Part shown: piece by piece, positions 1 through 10,374 of the stretch
How the letters are laid out: each line of letters opens with the position of its first letter
Numbering within the stretch: the first letter of the stretch is position 1
Assembly: GCF_040545335.1 (NCBI RefSeq)
Contig: NZ_JBEPLU010000001.1
Span: 1,798,001-1,862,000 of the forward strand
From: Phenylobacterium koreense
Lineage (GTDB): Bacteria > Pseudomonadota > Alphaproteobacteria > Caulobacterales > Caulobacteraceae
Reading direction: 5' to 3'
DNA: 64,000 nt
Translations under genes and position numbers: made by a program
Notes under the pieces: model-generated
Seen by the model: the letters and a program-made list of their open reading frames with translations, nothing else
The model's database searches: none
What the model was told of the DNA's origin: nothing

Positions 1-2
1 GG

Positions 3-545
3 GTCTGCATCCGCCGCGAGTTCAATGTTTGGGCCAGCGACCGGTCGAGCCCGATCGTGGACTGGTTGCGGGCGCTGGCGCGCAAGGCCCACGCCGACAG
101 CGGCGGCAGAGGCGTCGGGGCGGTCGGGATGTGCTTCACCGGCGGCTTCGCCCTGGCGATGATGACCGAGCCGTCGGTCGTCGCTCCGGTGCTGTCCCAG
201 CCTTCGCTGCCCTTGGGCGCCAGCCGGCCGGAGAAAGCGGCTGGCGTCGGCGCTTCGCCGGCGGAGGTCGCCTGCGCCCGCCGCCGCTTCCAGGACGAGG
301 ACCTCTCGATGATCGGCCTGCGGTTCCACGGCGATCCCTTCGTGCCGGATGCGCGGTTCGAGACCTACCGGCGCGAATTCGGCGATCGGTTCGAAGCGAT
401 CGAGATCGATCCGAAGGACGCTGCGCCTGGCGGCCTGAAGCATCCGCACTCGGTGCTGACCATCAATCTCGCCGAGGAGGGGCCGACCAAAGCAGCCGAG
501 GCGCGGGTCATTTCGTTCTTCCGCGAGCGGACCGGAGCGGCGTGA
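3..545 (+). CDS. dienelactone hydrolase family protein (5' end cut by window)
   Basis: The frame is already open at the first base, so the start lies outside the window; 180 codons are visible. The family consists of alpha/beta hydrolases that use Cys, Asp and His to open lactones such as dienelactone in aromatic breakdown, although many members have other substrates. Visible here are the nucleophile elbow GMCFTGG, an acid site in HGDPFVPD and a histidine in KHPHS near the C-terminus, in family order. A GTG at 57 could be misread as the start, but the upstream codons (REFNVWASD) fit the family, so the gene is a fragment only because of the window edge. It lies about 100 bases upstream of rbfA on the same strand; no functional link is evident. 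Confidence 0.8.
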   Translation, partial: VCIRREFNVWASDRSSPIVDWLRALARKAHADSGGRGVGAVGMCFTGGFALAMMTEPSVVAPVLSQPSLPLGASRPEKAAGVGASPAEVACARRRFQDEDLSMIGLRFHGDPFVPDARFETYRREFGDRFEAIEIDPKDAAPGGLKHPHSVLTINLAEEGPTKAAEARVISFFRERTGAA

Positions 546-647
546 GCTTCGGGGTGGACTTCGCGTCGTGGGACGCCTAGAAGCCCGCCCTTCTCCTGAG
601 CCGCCGCGTCCGATCCGCGCGCCAGGGTCGTAAGAGGCGCCAGTTCA

Positions 648-1085
648 ATGAAACGTACAACGTCCAAGGGCCGCCCCAGCCCGGTGGGCCCATCCCAGCG
701 CCAGTTGCGCGCCGGCGAGCTTATTCGCCACGCCCTGGTGGAAATCCTTCGCGAGGAAGACTTCGAGGACGAAGCCCTGGTGGGCGTCTCGGTGACCCTC
801 ACCGAGGTGCGCATGAGTCCTGACCTCAAGCACGCGGTCTGCTTCATCGAACCGCTCGGCGGCGAGCATGCGCCGGAGGTGGTCAAGGCGCTGAACCGCC
901 ACTCCAAATTCCTGCGCGGCCGGCTGGGGCGCGAGATCGACATGAAGTTCACGCCGGACCTGAAGTTCCTGCACGACGAGAGCTTCGACGAGGCCGAGCG
1001 GATCGGGCGGCTGTTCGACGACCCGAAGGTGCGTCAGGACCTGACGCCTCAGCCGCCCTCGGACTCCTGGAAGGATGAAGACTGA
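648..1085 (+). CDS. rbfA: ribosome-binding factor A
   Basis: A 145-residue protein matching the single KH-like domain of RbfA, which binds the 30S subunit and helps mature the 5' end of 16S rRNA, mainly in the cold. Family features seen are the N-terminal [19 protein letters not shown] helix and the later [19 protein letters not shown] segment, which contains the characteristic pattern of a basic helix followed by strand P-x-L-x-F. The stop overlaps the truB start in TGATG, so the two are probably translationally coupled. The order rbfA-truB-rpsO-pnp is widely conserved in proteobacteria and supports the name. Confidence 0.95.
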   Translation: MKRTTSKGRPSPVGPSQRQLRAGELIRHALVEILREEDFEDEALVGVSVTLTEVRMSPDLKHAVCFIEPLGGEHAPEVVKALNRHSKFLRGRLGREIDMKFTPDLKFLHDESFDEAERIGRLFDDPKVRQDLTPQPPSDSWKDED

Positions 1086-2029
1086 TGGCGCGTCGCCGCA
1101 AGGGTGAGGCCGTCTCCGGCTGGATCAACCTGGATAAGGCCTACGACCTGGGTTCGACCCAGGCGGTGAGCCGCGTCCGGCGCATCTTCAACGCCCAGAA
1201 GGCCGGCCATGCGGGCACCCTCGACCCGCTGGCCACCGGCGTGCTGCCGATCGCCCTGGGCGAGGCGACCAAGACCGTCTCCTTCCTGATGGACGCCGAC
1301 AAGGCCTACCGGTTCACCATCGAATGGGGTCGGACCACGGCCAGCTTCGACCGGGAGGGCGCGACGACCGCCACCTCCGATGTCCGCCCGAGCGTGGCGG
1401 CGATCGAGGCGGTGCTGCCGGAGTTCGTAGGCGACATCCTGCAGGTTCCGCCGGCTTTCTCCGCCGTGAAGGTGGATGGCGAGCGCGCCTATGACCTCGC
1501 CCGCGCGGGCGAACAGGTGGAGCTGAAGGCCCGGCAGGTCTCCATCTACGAGGCCCGGGTGATCGACGCTCCGGACGCCGATCATGTCGAGATCGCCGTG
1601 GAATGCGGCAAGGGCACCTATGTCCGCGCGATCGTCCGAGACATCGCCGAACGGCTGGGCGCCTGCGCCCATGTCAGCGCCCTGCGCCGGACGCGGGTCG
1701 GTCCCTTCGAGGAAGAAACCGCGATAACGCTGGAATTGTTGGAAGATTTGAGCCATAAGGCCCGGTGCATGGAGGCATTGCTTCCGGTCGAGACCGCCCT
1801 GGACGACATCCCGGAGCTGGCCGTGACCGCCGAAGACGCCTTCAAGCTGAAGCAGGGACGACCGATCGTTCTGGTTCCCCGACAGGTGGAAGCGCTCAAG
1901 GCCCGGCTAAGCCCCGGGACGCGAACCGTTTCAGCCATGGACGGCGGATCGATCGTGGCGCTCTGCGAGATGCGTGCGGGCAAGCTCGAGCCCTCGCGGG
2001 TCTTTCATCTGGACAAGAGCGGAGACTAA
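1085..2029 (+). CDS. truB: tRNA pseudouridine(55) synthase
   Basis: A 314-residue TruB, which converts uridine 55 in the T-loop of most tRNAs to pseudouridine. The catalytic aspartate is D47 inside [15 protein letters not shown], the hallmark motif; the following ALGEATK and the [10 protein letters not shown] strand are also typical. [17 protein letters not shown] in the second half is the conserved substrate-binding segment. The start ATG overlaps the rbfA stop codon. It is followed after three bases by rpsO, so the three genes form one unit. The C-terminus carries a short PUA-like extension as in other proteobacteria. Confidence 0.95.
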   Translation: MARRRKGEAVSGWINLDKAYDLGSTQAVSRVRRIFNAQKAGHAGTLDPLATGVLPIALGEATKTVSFLMDADKAYRFTIEWGRTTASFDREGATTATSDVRPSVAAIEAVLPEFVGDILQVPPAFSAVKVDGERAYDLARAGEQVELKARQVSIYEARVIDAPDADHVEIAVECGKGTYVRAIVRDIAERLGACAHVSALRRTRVGPFEEETAITLELLEDLSHKARCMEALLPVETALDDIPELAVTAEDAFKLKQGRPIVLVPRQVEALKARLSPGTRTVSAMDGGSIVALCEMRAGKLEPSRVFHLDKSGD

Positions 2030-2032
2030 CCG

Positions 2033-2302
2033 ATGTCGATCACGCTAGAGCGTAAGGCCGAGCTCATCAAAGCCCACGGCCGCACCGAAGGCGATACCGG
2101 AAGCGCCGAAGTGCAGGTTGCGATCCTCTCGGAGCGCATCGCCAACCTCACCGAGCACTTCAAGACCCACAAGAAGGACAACCACTCGCGCCGGGGCCTG
2201 CTGAAGCTCGTCTCCCAGCGCCGTTCGCTGCTCGATCACCTGAAGAAGTCCGACGAGGGCCGCTATCAGTCTCTGATCGAAAAGCTGGGTCTGCGTCGCT
2301 AA
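2033..2302 (+). CDS. rpsO: 30S ribosomal protein S15
   Basis: An 89-residue protein of exactly the normal S15 length. The signature region with [17 protein letters not shown], then [20 protein letters not shown] and the [12 protein letters not shown] helix is unmistakable. S15 binds the central domain of 16S rRNA early in 30S assembly and bridges to 23S rRNA. It starts three bases after truB. A strong terminator follows 14 bases after the stop, separating rpsO from pnp at least partly, as in other proteobacteria where the two are linked by readthrough. Confidence 0.97.
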   Translation: MSITLERKAELIKAHGRTEGDTGSAEVQVAILSERIANLTEHFKTHKKDNHSRRGLLKLVSQRRSLLDHLKKSDEGRYQSLIEKLGLRR

Positions 2303-2315
2303 GACCACCAGGTCG

Positions 2316-2338
2316 GCCCCCGGGAAACCGGGGGCTTT
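2316..2338 (+). terminator. rpsO intrinsic terminator
   Basis: Perfect 8-bp GC stem (GCCCCCGG with CCGGGGGC) closed by a GAAA tetraloop and followed by TTT. It begins 14 bases after the rpsO stop. The T tract is short, so readthrough into pnp is plausible. Confidence 0.85.
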
Positions 2339-2353
2339 GCGTATCAGGCCGAA

Positions 2354-2425
2354 ACCATAGCGCCGCTTCCCTCGTAACAGGCCGAGGGAACAAAGCGGCC
2401 GTCCGAGAGGTCCATGGTCTGGACC
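2354..2425 (+). promoter_or_regulatory. structured pnp 5' leader (candidate RNase III/PNPase control region)
   Basis: Two stem-loops lie between the rpsO terminator and pnp. The first pairs GCCGCTTCCCTCG (2362-2374) with CGAGGG plus AAGCGGC (2383-2399), with a four-base bulge on the 3' side. The second pairs GGTCCA (2409-2414) with TGGACC (2420-2425). In enterobacteria a long leader hairpin is cut by RNase III and the remnant removed by PNPase, giving autoregulation; the position here is equivalent. The structure is visible; the function is inferred by analogy. Confidence 0.55.
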
Positions 2426-2550
2426 GCTCGTCATACGCCGAGGGTTCCAAAGCAATCCTCATCGCCTGTTCGTCTGGAGAGGATTTCGGAACCCCGACGC
2501 CCTGTCCGCCCCCGTAGGGAATACGCCCGCGGGATGAGAAAGAAGCAAAA

Positions 2551-4692
2551 ATGTTCGATATCAAACGCAAGACGATCGAGTGGGGCGGCAAGACGCTGAC
2601 CCTCGAAACCGGCCGCATGGCCCGTCAAGCCGATGGCGCGGTCCTGGCCACCTATGGCGAGACCATGGTCCTGGCGACCGCCGTCTACGCCAAGAGCGCC
2701 AAGCCCGGTCAGGACTTCTTCCCGCTGACCGTCAACTACCAGGAAAAATTCTACGCCGCGGGCAAGATCCCCGGCTCCTTCCCCCGTCGCGAAGGCGCGC
2801 CGAGCCAGAAGGAAACCCTGACCTCCCGCCTGATCGACCGTCCGATCCGCCCGCTGTTCGTCAAGGGCTTCAAGAACGAAGTCCAGGTGGTGACCACGGT
2901 TCTGGCCCACGACCTCGAGAACGACCCGGACATCGTCGCCATGGTCGCGGCCTCGGCTGCCCTGGTGATCTCCGGCGCTCCGTTCATGGGCCCCATCGGC
3001 GCGGCCCGCGTAGGCTACATCAACGGCGAGTACGTGCTGAACCCGACGCTCGACGAGCAGAAGGAATCGGCCATGGACCTGGTCGTCGCCTCGACCAGCG
3101 ACGCCGTGATGATGGTGGAATCGGAAATCCAGGAACTCAGCGAAGATGAGGTCCTGAAGGGCGTCATGTTCGCCCACAACGGCATCCAGCCGGTGATCGA
3201 GGCGATTATCGAGCTGGCCGAGCACGCCGCCAAGGAACCCTTCGAATTCGTTCCGGAAGACACCGACGCCATCAAGGCGGAAGTGAAGAAGCTGATCGGC
3301 AAGGACCTGGCTGCGGCCTACAAGATCGTCGCCAAGGGCCCGCGCCACGACGCGGTCTCGGCCGCCAAGGCCAAGGCCACCGAACAGTTCGGGAAGTCCG
3401 ACGAGAACCCGGCCGGCATCGCGCCCGACAAGCTCGGCTCGGTCTTCAAGGAACTGGAAGCCGACGTCGTGCGCCGCAACATCCTGGACACCGGCATCCG
3501 TATCGACGGCCGCACCGTCGACAAGGTTCGGCAGATCGTCTCGGAAGTCGGCGTCCTGCCGCGCGCCCACGGCTCGGCCCTGTTCACCCGCGGTGAAACC
3601 CAGGCCCTGGTGGTCGCCACCCTGGGCACCGGCGACGACGAGCAACTGATCGACGCCCTCGAAGGCAAGTACTTCGAGAAGTTCATGCTGCACTACAACT
3701 TCCCGCCCTTCTCGGTCGGGGAAACGGGCCGCATGGGCGCTCCGGGGCGCCGCGAGGTCGGTCACGGCAAGCTGGCCTGGCGGGCCATCCGCCCGATGCT
3801 GCCGAAGAACGAGGACTTCCCCTACACGATCCGCCTGGTCTCCGAGATCCTGGAGTCCAACGGTTCGTCCTCGATGGCCTCGGTCTGCGGTTCCTCGCTG
3901 GCCCTGATGGACGCGGGCGTTCCGCTGAAGAAGCCGGTCTCCGGCATCGCCATGGGTCTGATCCTCGAGGACGACGGCTTCGCGGTCCTGTCGGACATCC
4001 TGGGTGACGAAGACCACCTGGGCGACATGGACTTCAAGGTCGCCGGCACCGAAGACGGCATCACCTCGCTGCAGATGGACATCAAGATCGCCGGCATCAC
4101 CGAGGCGATCATGAAGCAGGCGCTCGAGCAGGCTAACGCCGGCCGCAAGCACATCCTCGGCGAAATGGCCAAGGCCATGGAAGCGCCCCGCGCTGAGCTG
4201 GGCGAGTTCGCGCCGAAGATCGAGACCATGAAGATCGCGGTCGACAAGATCCGCGAAGTCATCGGTTCGGGCGGCAAGGTCATCCGCGAGATCGTCGAGA
4301 AGACCGGCGCCAAGGTCGACATCGCCGACGACGGCACCATCAAGATCGCCGCCGCCGAGCAGGCCAAGATCGACGCCGCCCGCGAGTGGATCAAGTCGAT
4401 CGCCTCGGAACCGGAAATCGGCGCGATCTATACCGGCAAGGTCGTGAAGGTCGTCGACTTCGGCGCCTTCGTGAACTTCTTCGGCGCGAAGGACGGCCTC
4501 GTCCACGTGTCGCAGATCTCGAACGAGCGAGTCGCGAAGGTCTCGGACGTCCTGCAGGAAGGTCAGAGCGTGAAGGTGAAGCTCCTGGGCTTCGACGATC
4601 GCGGCAAGACCCGCCTGTCCATGAAGGTCGTCGACCAGGAGACCGGCGAAGACCTTTCGAAGAAGGACGAGCCGGCGGCTGAGGAAGCCTAA
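2551..4692 (+). CDS. pnp: polyribonucleotide nucleotidyltransferase (PNPase)
   Basis: A 713-residue PNPase, a phosphorolytic 3'-5' exoribonuclease and component of RNA degradosomes. The order is first RNase PH domain (about 10-145), alpha-helical linker, second RNase PH domain (about 310-540), a KH domain with [15 protein letters not shown] near 565-580, and an S1 domain from [19 protein letters not shown] to the C-terminus. Length and domain order are standard. It has its own spacer with a terminator and structured leader upstream and a terminator downstream. The Shine-Dalgarno is weak (AGAAAGAAG), which would suit post-transcriptional control. Confidence 0.97.
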   Translation: MFDIKRKTIEWGGKTLTLETGRMARQADGAVLATYGETMVLATAVYAKSAKPGQDFFPLTVNYQEKFYAAGKIPGSFPRREGAPSQKETLTSRLIDRPIRPLFVKGFKNEVQVVTTVLAHDLENDPDIVAMVAASAALVISGAPFMGPIGAARVGYINGEYVLNPTLDEQKESAMDLVVASTSDAVMMVESEIQELSEDEVLKGVMFAHNGIQPVIEAIIELAEHAAKEPFEFVPEDTDAIKAEVKKLIGKDLAAAYKIVAKGPRHDAVSAAKAKATEQFGKSDENPAGIAPDKLGSVFKELEADVVRRNILDTGIRIDGRTVDKVRQIVSEVGVLPRAHGSALFTRGETQALVVATLGTGDDEQLIDALEGKYFEKFMLHYNFPPFSVGETGRMGAPGRREVGHGKLAWRAIRPMLPKNEDFPYTIRLVSEILESNGSSSMASVCGSSLALMDAGVPLKKPVSGIAMGLILEDDGFAVLSDILGDEDHLGDMDFKVAGTEDGITSLQMDIKIAGITEAIMKQALEQANAGRKHILGEMAKAMEAPRAELGEFAPKIETMKIAVDKIREVIGSGGKVIREIVEKTGAKVDIADDGTIKIAAAEQAKIDAAREWIKSIASEPEIGAIYTGKVVKVVDFGAFVNFFGAKDGLVHVSQISNERVAKVSDVLQEGQSVKVKLLGFDDRGKTRLSMKVVDQETGEDLSKKDEPAAEEA

Positions 4693-4720
4693 GGCTCACG
4701 CCCTTTACGGGTCGATTGCA

Positions 4721-4752
4721 GGGCGGTCGCGGCGACGCGGCCGCCCTTTTCG
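4721..4752 (+). terminator. pnp intrinsic terminator
   Basis: An 11-bp stem (GGGCGGTCGCG with CGCGGCCGCCC, one G-T wobble) closed by GCGA and followed by TTTTCGTTT, 28 bases after the pnp stop. It marks the end of the rbfA-to-pnp block. Confidence 0.9.
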
Positions 4753-4767
4753 TTTAGCCTTCGCGCC

Positions 4768-5364
4768 ATGTGCAACGAGTTCCAGCGCCACAAGCTGTTG
4801 CAGGATGCGATCGAGGAGTTCGATCGCCGAGGGCTGCCGCTGTTCCGCTGGAAGGACGGGCGGATCTCCAACAAGCTCGAGGCACAGCCCTCGATCCGCA
4901 TCCGCGACAGCGCCTTCGTCGTGCGCCTGGCCGGGGAGGCCCTGGAGGGCGAGGACATGACCTGGGCCTGGCCGGGGCCGCGGGGCGCGCCAGTGTTCAA
5001 CTTCCGGTCAGAGGGGCGTGACTTCTCCCGGAGCGATCGGGTGCTGGTCCTGGCGGACGGATTCTTCGAGTACACGGCGCCCCAAAAGGCGGGCGTGAAG
5101 CTCAAGGATCGGCACCTTTTCTGCCGAAACTTCCAGGAATGGTTCTGGATAGCCGGAATCGTGAGGGAGGGATGCTTCTCTCTGCTGACGACCGAGCCCG
5201 GTCCGGACCTTGCGGGCTACCACGATCGGCAGATCGTCACCTTTACGCCCGAGGACGGCATGAACTGGCTGATGGCGCCGTCGCCAGCCCTGTTCGCACC
5301 GCCGCCGGCCGGGACCTTCAAGGCCCGCACCCTGCGCCGCGACGGGGTCGAGCTTACCGCCTAG
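4768..5364 (+). CDS. SOS response-associated peptidase (SRAP/YedK-like)
   Basis: A 198-residue protein starting MCNEF. In the SRAP family (YedK/HMCES) the cysteine exposed after removal of the first methionine forms a stable thiazolidine link with abasic sites in single-stranded DNA, shielding them. C2, the conserved acidic segment ADGFFEYT and a histidine in YHDRQIVTFTPEDGMNWL fit the family. The start is fixed by the need for Cys at position 2. It is convergent with a histidine kinase, and its stop codon falls inside the end of the repeat at 5361-5477. Confidence 0.88.
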   Translation: MCNEFQRHKLLQDAIEEFDRRGLPLFRWKDGRISNKLEAQPSIRIRDSAFVVRLAGEALEGEDMTWAWPGPRGAPVFNFRSEGRDFSRSDRVLVLADGFFEYTAPQKAGVKLKDRHLFCRNFQEWFWIAGIVREGCFSLLTTEPGPDLAGYHDRQIVTFTPEDGMNWLMAPSPALFAPPPAGTFKARTLRRDGVELTA

Positions 5365-5477
5365 AGCACGATGCGATCAGACGGAATCGTCTGATCGTTG
5401 AATCGTGCTCTAGATTCAAAGGTTTGAGCGCGTTCTGATCGCAAAACCGGTTTCCACTTCTGCGGAACGCGCTCTAG
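5361..5477. repeat. bipartite palindromic intergenic repeat, copy 1
   Basis: Two adjacent hairpins fill the gap between convergent genes. The first has outer arms CTAGAGCACGAT and ATCGTGCTCTAG (5361-5372, 5402-5413) and inner arms CGATCAGACG and CGTCTGATCG around GAAT. The second has arms GAGCGCGTTC and GAACGCGCTC (5426-5435, 5465-5474) and an internal palindrome AAACCGGTTT. The stop codons of both flanking genes fall in the CTAG ends. A diverged copy lies at 10254-10360. Repeats of this general layout are common between genes in alphaproteobacteria. Confidence 0.85.
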
Positions 5478-7789
5478 GCATCGACCCGCCGTTCCAGCAC
5501 GTCCCTTATGGCCGCGCCCAGTTGCTCGGCGCGGAACGGCTTGCGGAGCAGGGGCCATCGCAGGTCCGCCGCCCCCTGACCGAGGCGGTCGCCGGCATAG
5601 CCGCTGGTCAGCAGGATCGGCAGCTCCGGATCGCGGTTCTGGGCGGCCTCGGCCAACTCCACCCCGCTCATCCCGCCGGGCATGACGATGTCGGAGATCA
5701 GGAGGTCGAAGGTCTCATTGGCCTGCAGCCGGCGCAGGGCGGTGCGCGCGTCGGGCGCGCCCTCCACTTGGCAACCGAAGTCGCAGAGCAGGCCTTCGAC
5801 CACGGCGCGGACCGCCGCATCGTCCTCGACCAGCAACACCCGGGTTCCGGTGGCCAGACCCGAGCGATCCATGTCGGGCGGCGCGGCCTCGATGACCGCG
5901 GGGGCCATGACGGCCGGGAGATACAGCGAGACCGTCGTGCCGAAACCGACGGAGGAGTCGATCGTGGCCACGCCGCCCACCTGTTGCACGAAGCCGTAGA
6001 CCTGGGCGAGGCCGAGCCCCGTGCCCTTGCCGACGTCCTTGGTCGTGAAGAAGGGCTCGAAGGCGCGTTGCAGGGTTTCCGGCGACATGCCCGCGCCGTT
6101 GTCGGAGACCGAGACCATGACATAATCGCCCGCGGCGGCTCCTGGGACGGCGCCTGCGGGGACGTTGCGGCGCTCCAGGGCGATCTCCACGTGGCCGCCC
6201 GACGACGGCGCGGCGTCCGAGGCGTTGACGACCAGGTTCAGCAGGGCCGCCTCGAACTGGGCGGCGTCGAGCCGGCTGGCCCCCACATCGCCTTCGCACC
6301 GGATGGTGAGCGCAACCGCCTCGCCGACGGCGCGGCGGATCAGGGGGTCGATCTGGTCGATCAGGTCGGCCAGCCGCACCACCTCCAGCGTCAGCTCCTG
6401 GCGGCGCGAAAAGGCCAGGAGCTGGCGCGTCAGCCGCTCGCCCCGACGGCCCGCCGCCAAGGCGGCCTCGGCCAGACGCGTGACCCGGGCCGGGTTGTTC
6501 GGATGCTGCAGGATCATGTCCAGCCCGCCGATCACGACGGTCAGGAGATTGTTAAAATCGTGCGCCACCCCGCCGGTCAGCCGCCCGACGGTCTCCAGCC
6601 GCTGGGCCTGGGCGAGGGCGGCCTCGGCCTCGGCCCGCTCGGCCAGGCTGCGCTCCAGCGCCTGGGAGCGCTCGGCGAAGCGGGTTTCCAGATCTTCCCG
6701 CGCCTCGACGATCTCGGTCACGTCGCTGCTGGTGCCGAACCAGCGGCGCACCTCGCCGTTGTCGTTGCGCACGGCGGAGGCGCGGGCGCTCACCCAGCGC
6801 CAGACCCCGTCGCGGCGGCGCAGGCGATAGTCGATGTTGTAGGGCAGGCCGCCGGCCACCGCCTGGCTCCAGGCTTCGGCCGCCGCGTCGCGATCCTCCG
6901 GATGCACTGCATCGAGCCAGCCATCGCCGTAGTGCTGCTCGGCGGGCAGGCCGGTGAAGGCCAGCCACTGCGGGCTGAGATAGTCGCAATGGCCGTCCGA
7001 CCGGCACGACCAGATGAGCTGGGGCAGGCTGTCGACCAGGGCGCGGATCTGCGCCTCTCCGGCCCTCAGCGCGTTCTCGGACGTCCGCTGGGCGGTCACG
7101 TCCCGCAAGGCGACGGTCACGCGGCCGTCGGCGCGCATGGCGCTGGAGCGAAGGTAGAGCTCCTGGCCGTCGACCAGGTGTCGCATCTCCATCTCGTCCG
7201 GAGCGCCGTCACGCAGCACGGCGGCAAAGCGGCGCAGCATGTCCCGGCCGACCTGGTTGGGGAACACATCGAGCAGCCGTTTTCCCACGAGGTCCGAGGT
7301 CGCGGCCGAGGCCATGCGCTCGGCGGTCGGGTTGGCGTAGGTCCAGCGGAAGTCGGTGATCTCGCCGCCTGATCCTATCGGCTCCAGGACCATCAGCCCG
7401 TCCATGGGCTGATGCTGGAAGATGGCGAACCGTTCCTCGGCGGCCAGCCCGCGCAGCACCGCCAGACGGATCGCCCGGCCGATGAAGACGGTGGCCGCGG
7501 CGGTCACGGCGAACATCAGCACCGGCGTGACGTCGCCAAGGCCTGTCCAGAGCAGGGTGACGGCGATCGCGCTGAGCCCGCTGGCGAGCAGGCCGCCCCT
7601 GGCGCCCGCCACGAGGGTCGCGAAAAGCACGGCGGGGTAGAAGAGCATGAAGTTGGGCGGCGCGGGGATCACCAGGCCCGCCGCGAGCCGCAGCAGGACG
7701 GCCGCGCCTACCGCTCCGAGGGCGGTGGCATAGGCGACCAGCGGTCGCTTGGTCGTGGTTGCGAAACGCTGCGCCCACCGTCCCATCAT
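5474..7789 (-). CDS. hybrid sensor histidine kinase with PAS domains and C-terminal receiver
   Basis: A 771-residue membrane kinase. Several hydrophobic segments between residues 17 and 112 resemble the DUF4118/KdpD-type membrane bundle. They are followed by two PAS regions (about 118-235 and 245-365), a coiled linker, a HisKA motif [11 protein letters not shown] with phosphorylatable H410, an ATPase domain with DNGAGM and [12 protein letters not shown], and a receiver from about 648 with [10 protein letters not shown] and phospho-acceptor D700 in SDIVMPG. No response regulator or output gene is adjacent, so the signal and target are unknown. The HDFNNLL box is typical of the alphaproteobacterial kinase group that relays phosphate to its own receiver. 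ATG codons at 7789 and 7786 are both possible starts. Confidence 0.92.
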   Translation of the reverse strand: MMGRWAQRFATTTKRPLVAYATALGAVGAAVLLRLAAGLVIPAPPNFMLFYPAVLFATLVAGARGGLLASGLSAIAVTLLWTGLGDVTPVLMFAVTAAATVFIGRAIRLAVLRGLAAEERFAIFQHQPMDGLMVLEPIGSGGEITDFRWTYANPTAERMASAATSDLVGKRLLDVFPNQVGRDMLRRFAAVLRDGAPDEMEMRHLVDGQELYLRSSAMRADGRVTVALRDVTAQRTSENALRAGEAQIRALVDSLPQLIWSCRSDGHCDYLSPQWLAFTGLPAEQHYGDGWLDAVHPEDRDAAAEAWSQAVAGGLPYNIDYRLRRRDGVWRWVSARASAVRNDNGEVRRWFGTSSDVTEIVEAREDLETRFAERSQALERSLAERAEAEAALAQAQRLETVGRLTGGVAHDFNNLLTVVIGGLDMILQHPNNPARVTRLAEAALAAGRRGERLTRQLLAFSRRQELTLEVVRLADLIDQIDPLIRRAVGEAVALTIRCEGDVGASRLDAAQFEAALLNLVVNASDAAPSSGGHVEIALERRNVPAGAVPGAAAGDYVMVSVSDNGAGMSPETLQRAFEPFFTTKDVGKGTGLGLAQVYGFVQQVGGVATIDSSVGFGTTVSLYLPAVMAPAVIEAAPPDMDRSGLATGTRVLLVEDDAAVRAVVEGLLCDFGCQVEGAPDARTALRRLQANETFDLLISDIVMPGGMSGVELAEAAQNRDPELPILLTSGYAGDRLGQGAADLRWPLLRKPFRAEQLGAAIRDVLERRVDA

Positions 7790-7871
7790 GGCGCCATACA
7801 GCCCCCCGAAAGTTCCGGATAATACGGAACCCTCAAAACGCCGGCAGGTAAAGCGTCACGATAAACACGAA

Positions 7872-7893
7872 GGGCCGCCGATGTCGGCGGCCC
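7872..7893 (-). terminator. intrinsic terminator-like hairpin after SDR gene
   Basis: Perfect 9-bp stem (GGGCCGCCG with CGGCGGCCC, loop ATGT) located 28 bases beyond the minus-strand SDR stop. The 3' tail on that strand is T-poor (TTCGTGTTT), so it is a moderate terminator at best, but it separates the SDR transcript from the kinase gene. Confidence 0.65.
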
Positions 7894-7920
7894 TCTTGAA
7901 ATGCATCAATCGCGACGACC

Positions 7921-8703
<783 letters not shown>

Positions 8704-8760
8704 GGACGCTTGGCTCCCGTTCACGTCTAATGCGGACTTGTTGTCCGAGGCTTTAGCCTG

Positions 8761-9186
8761 ATGAGCGCCGACTCTAAAGTGTCACCCCACGTCAACGGCC
8801 AGGCTTTCGACGCGAGCGAGGCGATCGATCCGTCGCGCGCTCTGGTCCCTGCGGTGGCGCGGGTGAACGAGCAGCGGGTGGCCCGCGGCTTCTGGCCGAA
8901 GATCCGCAAGGTGGCGACCAAGATCCCCTTCGCCGACGACGCCCTGTCGGTGTGGTTCTGCGCCAGGGACCCGGAGACGCCGACCCGGGCCAAGGCGCTG
9001 ATGATGGCGGGCCTGGCCTATTTCGTCCTGCCCACCGACGCCATACCGGACGTCCTGGCGGTGGTCGGCTTCACGGATGACGCGGCGGTGTTCGCCGCCC
9101 TGATGGCGGTGGTCGGCCGCAACCTGCGGCCTCGCCACAAGCTGGCGGCCAAGCGGCTGCTGAAGCAGATCGCGCAGGAAGAGTAG
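8761..9186 (+). CDS. DUF1232 (YkvA-type) small membrane-associated protein
   Basis: A 141-residue protein. The central segment AYFVLPTDAIPDVLAVVGFTDD is the DUF1232 signature: a short hydrophobic stretch followed by the P-x-D-x-I-P-D motif. The rest is polar and basic, with a basic C-terminal helix (RHKLAAKRLLKQ). The biochemical role of this family is unknown to me. It is a single gene, divergent from the upstream SDR. Confidence 0.85.
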   Translation: MSADSKVSPHVNGQAFDASEAIDPSRALVPAVARVNEQRVARGFWPKIRKVATKIPFADDALSVWFCARDPETPTRAKALMMAGLAYFVLPTDAIPDVLAVVGFTDDAAVFAALMAVVGRNLRPRHKLAAKRLLKQIAQEE

Positions 9187-9244
9187 GGGTCGCCCCCTCC
9201 CTTTGACGGGATTGAAGCTAACCGCGGTTGGTCATGGCTGGGCG

Positions 9245-9356
9245 CGCTCGCGCGGCCGGGGATGACGATCCTTGGAGGGGGAGTTCGCCGAAACCGTCGC
9301 CGGGAGGCCCCTCAGTCGCCTTTGCCGACAGTTCCCCCAACGGGGGAGCATCTGAT
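9245..9356. repeat. short intergenic repeat region with GC hairpins
   Basis: The 181-base gap between the DUF1232 gene and the next SDR stop holds low-complexity GC hairpins. CGCGGCCGGGGATGACGAT (9251-9269) is repeated exactly at 27975-27993. A hairpin TCCCCC-AAC-GGGGGA (9333-9347) ends in GGGGGAGCATCT, also found near 20464. These look like degenerate copies of dispersed intergenic repeats; no gene is visible. Confidence 0.6.
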
Positions 9357-9367
9357 GAGTTTTCCCG

Positions 9368-10219
9368 TCAGGACTGGGCCGGCGTCATGTCGCCCAAGAT
9401 CGTCGCGAAGGGCGAGGTGGCGGTGGGGTCCCAGGAATGGCGGCCGCCGACCGTGATGCCGCCGTCGACCACGAGGTGGGTTCCGGAGACGAAGGCGGCG
9501 GCGTCGGAGGCAAGATAGAGGGCCGCCTGGGCGATGTCGCCGGGCAGGCCGGCCTTGGGCACGGGCTGGGCCTCGGCGGCGTTCTCGACGATGCGGGCGG
9601 CCATCTGGTCGGCGACCTCGCGCGGCAGGCCGACAGAGGCGCCGAAGATCGAGGTGGCGATCAGGCCCGGGCAGATGGCGTTGACGCGGATTTTCTGGGG
9701 CGAGAGCTGGGCCGCGGCGACCCGGCTCATATGGATGACGCCGGCCTTGGCGGTGGAATAGGCGATCGGCCCGAAGCCCGCCTGCAGGCCGGCGATCGAC
9801 GCGGTGTTGATGATCGAGCCGCCGCCGCGTTCCAGCATCAGCGGCACGGCGTGCTTCATGCCCAGCGCCGGGCCGCGGACCAGGATGTCGAAGATCCAGC
9901 TCCAGCCGTCGGCGGTGATCTCCGGGATGGAGCTCATCCGGTCGGAGATGCCGGCGTTGTTGAAGAGGATGTCGAGGCCGCCGAACTCGCTCTTGGCCTT
10001 GGCCAGCGCCGCGGCGATCTGGGCCTCGTCGGTGACGTCGCAATGGGCGTAGGCGACCTTGCCGGGGAAGCGCTTTTCGAGGATCGCGCCCTTCTCGTCC
10101 TGGATGTCGGCGGCGACGACCTTGGCGCCCTCCGCCACGAAGAGCTCGACCGTTCCCAGCCCGATCCCCGACACCCCGCCGGTGATCACCGCCACCTTGC
10201 CGTCCAGACGCCCCGCCAT
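9368..10219 (-). CDS. SDR family oxidoreductase
   Basis: A 283-residue classical SDR: TGGVSGIG dinucleotide loop near residue 14, HCDVTD, NNAG, catalytic serine in NTASIAGL and YSTAK. It ends with the usual VVDGGITVGG followed by about 25 extra residues with no recognisable domain. Such enzymes oxidise or reduce alcohols or ketones with NAD(P). It shares strand and neighbourhood with the quinone oxidoreductase upstream, but the two are separated by a repeat of over 100 bases, so an operon is not certain. Confidence 0.87.
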   Translation of the reverse strand: MAGRLDGKVAVITGGVSGIGLGTVELFVAEGAKVVAADIQDEKGAILEKRFPGKVAYAHCDVTDEAQIAAALAKAKSEFGGLDILFNNAGISDRMSSIPEITADGWSWIFDILVRGPALGMKHAVPLMLERGGGSIINTASIAGLQAGFGPIAYSTAKAGVIHMSRVAAAQLSPQKIRVNAICPGLIATSIFGASVGLPREVADQMAARIVENAAEAQPVPKAGLPGDIAQAALYLASDAAAFVSGTHLVVDGGITVGGRHSWDPTATSPFATILGDMTPAQS

Positions 10220-10253
10220 TTACCGCTCCCTATGTTTATATGATCGGCGATCA

Positions 10254-10360
10254 CTAGAGCAGCATCCGATCCGATTGTATCGGGCGCTGCTCCAGTTTCT
10301 TTGAGGTGGTCGCGTTTTCTTCGCCGAACCGGCGGCCACTCCGGCGGAAAACGCTCCGAG
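10254..10360. repeat. bipartite palindromic intergenic repeat, copy 2
   Basis: Same architecture as the element at 5361-5477. It begins CTAGAGCAGCATCC, folds back to GCGCTGCTC with an inner CCGAT/ATCGG stem, then has a second hairpin with GCGTTTTC and GGAAAACGC arms around an AACCGG core. The sequence has diverged but the hairpin pairing is kept, which suggests that the structure, or its spreading mechanism, is conserved. Confidence 0.75.
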
Positions 10361-10374
10361 CGGGGCTTTTTGAC

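Noticed and set aside
2431..4506. Long minus-strand open frame opposite pnp
   Set aside because: The protein is rich in Asp, Arg, Gly, His and Val, as expected for an antisense frame of a GC-rich gene, and pnp itself is certain.
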